Below, in pieces: positions 6,897-10,672 of a stretch of DNA of 10,672 nucleotides. Position numbers and translations under genes: made by a program. Under the pieces are notes generated by a model. That model was given only the letters and a program-made list of their open reading frames with translations. It had not been told where the DNA came from and did no database searches. Position 1 is the first letter of the stretch. Each line of letters opens with the position of its first letter. Source of the DNA: Lysobacteraceae bacterium (GTDB taxonomy: Bacteria; Pseudomonadota; Gammaproteobacteria; Xanthomonadales; Xanthomonadaceae); NCBI GenBank assembly GCA_004173415.1, contig SEHC01000045.1, positions 1 to 10,672 of the forward strand, written 5' to 3'.

Positions 6897-7033
6897 CGAC
6901 TCGCGCCGCACCTGCGCAAGAGCTATCGCAGCCAGCATCAAGCGGGTGTCCTTTGGCGCGCATGTGCCGTAGGTACCGGTCGTTGATGCAGGGTGTGCCG
7001 TGGTTCAAACTTCGCCGCGTCGCGCCGCAAGGC
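6875..7033 (+). repeat. Repeated 12-mer GCGCCGCAAGGC (6875-6886 and 7022-7033)
   Basis: The core of the terminator hairpin, GCGCCGCAAGGC, recurs exactly and in the same orientation 147 bp downstream; a third, shorter copy, TCGCGCCGCA, is at 6901-6910 and matches 7020-7029. Only the first copy has the flanking bases needed for the full stem. This could be a duplicated segment or chance in GC-rich sequence. Confidence 0.4.
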
Positions 7034-7112
7034 CCCAAGGAACCTGCCATCGGCCACGCATGCCAAGACCCGGGTCCCGACCAGCGTTGCGCCGATCACG
7101 GCGCCTCTGCCC

Positions 7113-8675
7113 ATGAATACGGCCGACCACGGCGATTGGTTGCAGGCCCAGCGGCATATCGCCGCAGGCCGGTGGGACCAGGCCAGCGGCCTGTTGCAGG
7201 CCTTGCTGCAGCGGCATCCACGGGCCGTCCCCATCCACCTGCTGATGGCCGGGGTGATCCTGGCCCAGGGCCGGGTTCGCGATGCGACCCGGCACCTGCT
7301 GCTGGGCGCGCAATCCCTGAAACCCGACGCCAACGTCGAGCTGGTCTGCAGGCTCGCCCAGTCGCTTTCCAAACTGGGCGAATCGGCCGCCGCACGAGCC
7401 TGCCTGCAGCACCCGGCGGCAACCGGCACCCACTCCGGCACCGCCTTGCTGGCGCTGGCCCACGTGCAGCAGGGGCTGGGCCTGCATGAGCAGGCGCTTG
7501 CGCTGATGGAGCGCGCCCGCGCCAGCGGCCTGCGCGATCCCGATTTCCTTTATTTCCATGCGTTGCAACTGCAGTTCAACGGCCGCCTCGGGGAAGCCGA
7601 GGCCGGCATGGAAGCCTGCCTGGCCGCCGGACCGACCTTCGGCCGCGCCTCGCTGACCCTGGCCCGCCTGCGCCGGCAGACCCCGCAGCACAACCATGTC
7701 GATGAACTGCGCCGTCGCCTGCGCAATGCGCCGGCCGGCAGCGAGGACCAGGCCGCGTTCGAGTTCGCCCTGTACAAGGAGTTCGATGATCTCGGCGAGC
7801 ACGCCCAGGCATGGCAGGCCCTGGAGCGCGGCAACGCGATCATGCACCGCCGCCTGGGATACGACGCGGCGGCCGAACAGGTGGTGTTCGAGGGATTGCG
7901 CCAGCGCTTCGACCGGCCACTGCAGGAATCGGCGATCGAAGATGACGGCGGGCCGCAACCGATCTTCATCGTCGGCATGCCGCGCTCCGGCACGACCCTG
8001 CTGGAACGCATCGTCGGCAATCATTCCCGGGTCACGCCCGCGGGCGAACTGGCCGACCTGCCGAGGCAACTGCGCTGGACCGCCGACACCCACGGACACG
8101 CCCTGCTTGACCTGCCGCTGCTGCGGGCCAGCGAAGCGCTTGATTTCGAGCTGCTCGGTCGCCGCTACCTTGAGCAGACACGCTGGCGGGCGCAGGGAAG
8201 GCGTTATTACATCGACAAGCTGCCGCCGAACTTCATGCTGGTCGGCTTCATCCGCCGCGCCCTGCCGCAGGCCCGGATCCTGCACATGGTGCGCGAGCCG
8301 ATGGACGTGTGCTTCTCCAACTACCGCGCGCTGTTCGGTGATTCGTATGCCTACAGCTACGACCTGACGGCGCTGGCCCACCACCACCGGCAGTACCGGC
8401 AGCTCATGGCGCACTGGCACGCGGTGGGCCCGGGTTTCGTGCTGGACATCGCCTACGACGACCTGGTGCGCGACACCACGGCCGCGGCCAAGCGCATATT
8501 GGACTTCTGCGGGCTGCAGTTCGAACCCGGCTGCCTGGATACCGCGGCCAATGCCGCGCCGGTCTCGACCCTCAGCAGCGTGCAGGTGCGCGCGCCGATC
8601 CATTCCCGCGGCCGCGGCGAGTGGCAGCGCTACGCCGCTCAACTGCAGCCGTTGCGCTCGGCCCTGCAGGGCTGA
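7113..8675 (+). CDS. TPR-repeat sulfotransferase (Sulfotransfer_3-like, 520 aa)
   Basis: Transfers sulfate from PAPS to an unknown acceptor. Residues about 5-265 are helical TPR-like repeats (for example WLQAQRHIAAGRWDQASGLL, then AHVQQGLGLHEQALALMERA and LQLQFNGRLGEAEAGMEACL), probably for protein contact. The catalytic domain runs about 282-520: the 5'-phosphosulfate loop PIFIVGMPRSGTTLLERI (283-300), AGELADL (309-315), YYIDKLPPNF (365-374), the 3'-phosphate motif HMVREPMDVCFSNY (391-403, with R394 and S402), and a C-terminal SSVQVRAPIHSRGRGEWQRY motif. All key PAPS motifs are intact. The family includes protein-tyrosine sulfotransferase-like members. There is no signal peptide, so it is cytoplasmic. 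ATG 7113 is chosen because the TPR domain begins right after it; no Shine-Dalgarno is visible, and the upstream extension looks non-coding. The gene is divergent from the membrane regulator and convergent with the second receptor. Confidence 0.92.
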   Translation: MNTADHGDWLQAQRHIAAGRWDQASGLLQALLQRHPRAVPIHLLMAGVILAQGRVRDATRHLLLGAQSLKPDANVELVCRLAQSLSKLGESAAARACLQHPAATGTHSGTALLALAHVQQGLGLHEQALALMERARASGLRDPDFLYFHALQLQFNGRLGEAEAGMEACLAAGPTFGRASLTLARLRRQTPQHNHVDELRRRLRNAPAGSEDQAAFEFALYKEFDDLGEHAQAWQALERGNAIMHRRLGYDAAAEQVVFEGLRQRFDRPLQESAIEDDGGPQPIFIVGMPRSGTTLLERIVGNHSRVTPAGELADLPRQLRWTADTHGHALLDLPLLRASEALDFELLGRRYLEQTRWRAQGRRYYIDKLPPNFMLVGFIRRALPQARILHMVREPMDVCFSNYRALFGDSYAYSYDLTALAHHHRQYRQLMAHWHAVGPGFVLDIAYDDLVRDTTAAAKRILDFCGLQFEPGCLDTAANAAPVSTLSSVQVRAPIHSRGRGEWQRYAAQLQPLRSALQG

Positions 8676-8691
8676 TCCCTGCGCGCCGGCG

Positions 8692-8720
8692 CCTGCCGGC
8701 GGGCCGCACCCGCCGGCAGG
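8692..8720. terminator. Perfect 12-bp GC hairpin between convergent genes
   Basis: CCTGCCGGCGGG (8692-8703) and CCCGCCGGCAGG (8709-8720) pair exactly over 12 bp with a CCGCA loop. It begins 17 nt after the sulfotransferase stop and 13 nt beyond the stop of the converging receptor gene. No T tract follows on either strand, so it is not a standard intrinsic terminator; it may block transcripts from both sides or protect 3' ends. Confidence 0.55.
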
Positions 8721-8732
8721 ACACAAGCTGGA

Positions 8733-10672
8733 TCAGCGGGCACCGAAGTCGATTCGGTACTGCAGCCAGAACGCACGTCCATAGCCGTTGTAGGCGAAGA
8801 TGTTGTAGAACGGCGGCGCGAAGCCCTGCGAGCCGTCGTAGGTCGGGTCGCGCGGCGGCTCCTTGTTGAACACGTTGTTGACGGTCAGGCTCAGCGAACT
8901 GGCGTCGGTCAGGTCATAGGACACGCTGAGGTTGTAGACCTCGTGCGCGCCCACGCGGCCGTCGGAACGGCAGCCGGTAGCCTCCGGATCGGTGCAGAAC
9001 TGGGCCTCGTAGTTGGGGGTCGAGCCGTAGCGGATTCCGTGCAGGTTGGCCGACCAGTCGTCCTTGCGCCAGCTGATGTCGCCGGTGAGCACGGTCCTGA
9101 ACTCGGCGCTCAGGGCCTGCTGCGGCGACAGCAGGTCGGTTTCCGGGTCGCCGGGGAAGGTGGTGGTGGTGTGCTCCAGGGTGACGTTGTAGTCGAGGCC
9201 GAACCCCACCTCGCCGAAGCCGCCCCAGTCGAAGCGCGCCTTGCCGCCGGCGGTGATGCCGCTGATCTGTTCCTCGGCGATGTTGATCGCCTTGATGGTC
9301 ACCAGCTGGACCGACTCGCTGAGCAACGGATTGGCATTCACTGGACCACGCTGGACCCGGGCCAGGGCGTCGATGCAGGTCGGCGAGTCGATGTCCAGGC
9401 GCCCCTGCCGGCACTCGTTCTCGTCGAACAGCGTGCGCGAGAAGGACTGCGGCACCACCTCGTCGTCGATGGTGACGTTGTAGTAGTCCGCGCGCAGTTC
9501 GTAACGGTGGTCGGGCGACCAGACGAAGCCGAAGCCGTAGGACTTGGCGTTGATCGATTTCAGGTCCGGGTTGGACACCTGGATGCCTGGGTGGAGAAGA
9601 AGCCGTTGCCACCGGTGAAGATGTAACCCATGTCCGGGGCGCGGAACGCGGTGGCGTAGTTGCCGCGCAGCAGCAGGCTCTCGACCGGCCGGTACTCCAG
9701 CCCCAGCCGCCAGGTCGCCTTGGCGTCGGAACCGGCGCGGATGTTCTTGTAGGAGTCGTAGCGGGTCGAGGCGCTGGCCGTCAGCTGCTTGAAGATCGGG
9801 ATGCTGAACTCCACGCCGACCGCGCGGTTGGCCCGCGCGCCGCTGCCGCTGGTGCCGCTGAGGCCGAAGTAGTCGTCGCCGCTGACCCCCGGATCGACCG
9901 GGTTCTCCCAGTTCTGGTAGCCGAACTGGACCACGCCTGCCACGCCGACCGGGCCGGCCGGCAGCTGGAACAGGTCGGCGTTGGTGACCTGCAGGTTGAA
10001 GCTCTGGGTCCAGGTCGAGGAGGTGTTGCGGATGTTGCCGGAGAAGGCGCGGAACTGCTCGGGCGTGATCGACTGGTAGAACGCCGGCTTGTTCGGCTCG
10101 TACACCGGGTAGCCGTAGTAGGTGCCCAGCTGCGGGCCGAGGAACTGGTTCTGGAAGAACGCATCCATCTCGTCGACCAGCGGCCACAGCTGGTCGGACT
10201 TCACCTCATAGCCGGAACGGCTGTAGAACAGGTCGTAATCCCAGTTCGAGTCGGCCACGGTGCCGTTCACGCCGAAGGCCACGTTGTAGGAACGCGACTT
10301 GGTGGTGAAGTTGGTGATGCCCTGCTCTTCGGGCGAGAAGATGTGCTGGTAGGTCTCCAGGGTCTGCTCGGCCTGGTTCCAGATGTAGCCATCGGTGCCG
10401 TCGTTGTAGTTGGGAATCCAGAAACGCGAGCCAGAATCGTTCTGGGCCTCATTGATCCCGTACAACACGCTGGCATACAGGTTGGCGTTATCGTTGAGCC
10501 GCAGGGTCGAGTTGAAGTAGGCGGACACGCCCTCTTCCTCGTTCAGCAGGGTGGCGTAGCCGGGCTGGGCGCGGCTGCCGCAGAAGAACCCGCGTCCGGG
10601 GCGGAAGTCACGCTGGGTGGTGCCGTCGAAGTTGGCCGCGACGTTGTCGCAGCCGACGCCGGGGTCGTCGTA
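8733..10672 (-). pseudogene. Second TonB-dependent receptor, 5' end cut by window, frameshifted near 9590
   Basis: About 646 codons of barrel are visible; signal peptide, TonB box and plug lie beyond the right edge. One frame is open from 10672 to about 9590 (GVSAYFNSTLRLNDNANLYA, then FRAPDMGYIFTGGNGFFST) and stops at 9560. The receptor continues in another frame from about 9590 (VSNPDLKSINAKSYGFGF, WSPDHRYELRADYYNVTIDD) to the terminal strand FWLQYRIDFGAR and the stop at 8733. Both halves are good receptor sequence, so one gene has been broken. The change equals one missing base modulo 3, at or near the CCC run 9589-9591 (minus strand). Adding one C would read FFSTPGIQVSNPDL. Relatives, as I recall them, often carry a longer Cys-containing loop between GFF and NPDLKS, so a larger out-of-frame deletion is also possible, as is a sequencing error. 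It is not closely similar to the receptor at 505-3282. The ligand is unknown. It converges on the sulfotransferase gene. Confidence 0.85.

Larger units (their letters stand above)
6674..7112. other. Divergent intergenic region between the propeller regulator and the sulfotransferase
   Basis: 439 bp without a convincing gene. From left to right it holds: phased ACGG repeats (6706-6735); a TATGTT -10-like hexamer for the minus strand (6743-6748); ACAAGTCGTTG (6754-6764), shared with the AraC upstream region; a weak plus-strand promoter-like pair ATAACA-18-TAGATT (6774-6803); two hairpins ending in a T tract (6834-6896); a 12-mer seen in the terminator and again at 7022-7033; and a GACCCGGGTC palindrome (7067-7076). 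An 18-codon Arg-rich frame (7060-7116) overlaps the sulfotransferase start as ATGA but has no ribosome site at useful distance. Frames running through the region have no family resemblance and look like high-GC chance frames. Confidence 0.7.

Noticed and set aside
6731..7489. A plus-strand frame of 252 codons running through the divergent region into the sulfotransferase gene
   Set aside because: It runs through the terminator hairpin, then overlaps the sulfotransferase gene in another frame, and shows no domain or ribosome site.
7005..8726. A minus-strand open frame of 573 codons opposite the sulfotransferase
   Set aside because: The plus strand carries complete, ordered PAPS motifs; the antisense translation shows no family features.
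1..10672. CRISPR array, tRNA/rRNA, insertion sequence or phage attachment site
   Set aside because: Looked for regularly spaced repeats, cloverleaf-like or rRNA-like sequence, transposase frames and terminal repeats; none seen.

Overview
The window is GC-rich (mid to high 60s % by eye), with strongly GC3-biased codons, tightly packed genes and a dense set of TonB-dependent receptors. Protein style (receptors with AQA-QE signal junctions and an LDRIVVTG plug entry, a PhoB-type winged helix fused to a TolB-like propeller) fits a gammaproteobacterium of the Xanthomonadaceae/Lysobacteraceae (Lysobacter, Luteimonas, Pseudoxanthomonas, Stenotrophomonas type). This placement is inferred from family style, not from a marker gene.

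Layout. Minus strand, read right to left: a membrane-anchored winged-helix/TolB-propeller regulator (6673-4412), an AraC-family regulator (4259-3330), a complete TonB-dependent receptor (3282-505) closed by a strong intrinsic terminator (462-487), and the first 118 codons of an aspartyl/asparaginyl beta-hydroxylase-like 2-oxoglutarate oxygenase (356 to the window edge). Plus strand: a TPR-sulfotransferase (7113-8675), divergent from the winged-helix regulator. It converges on a second TonB-dependent receptor on the minus strand (8733 to the right edge), which is cut by the window and carries a frameshift near 9590. A perfect 12-bp hairpin separates the two convergent genes.

The only sizeable gene-free stretch is the 439-bp divergent region 6674-7112. 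It holds phased ACGG repeats, an ACAAGTCGTTG motif also found upstream of the AraC gene, two hairpins of which the second is a textbook plus-strand terminator (candidate small RNA or attenuated leader, about 6810-6896), and a repeated 12-mer. A second compact regulatory element lies before the AraC gene (4354-4396): an 8-bp inverted repeat enclosing two 8-bp direct repeats.

How the genes may work together (inference): two outer-membrane receptors import or sense an unknown ligand; a one-component membrane sensor and an AraC regulator sit directly upstream of one receptor, suggesting a regulatory cascade; a PAPS-dependent sulfotransferase with an N-terminal TPR domain and an Asp/Asn-type hydroxylase are both enzymes that often act on proteins or peptides, so the locus could make, modify or use a sulfated or hydroxylated molecule. 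No substrate can be named from the sequence.
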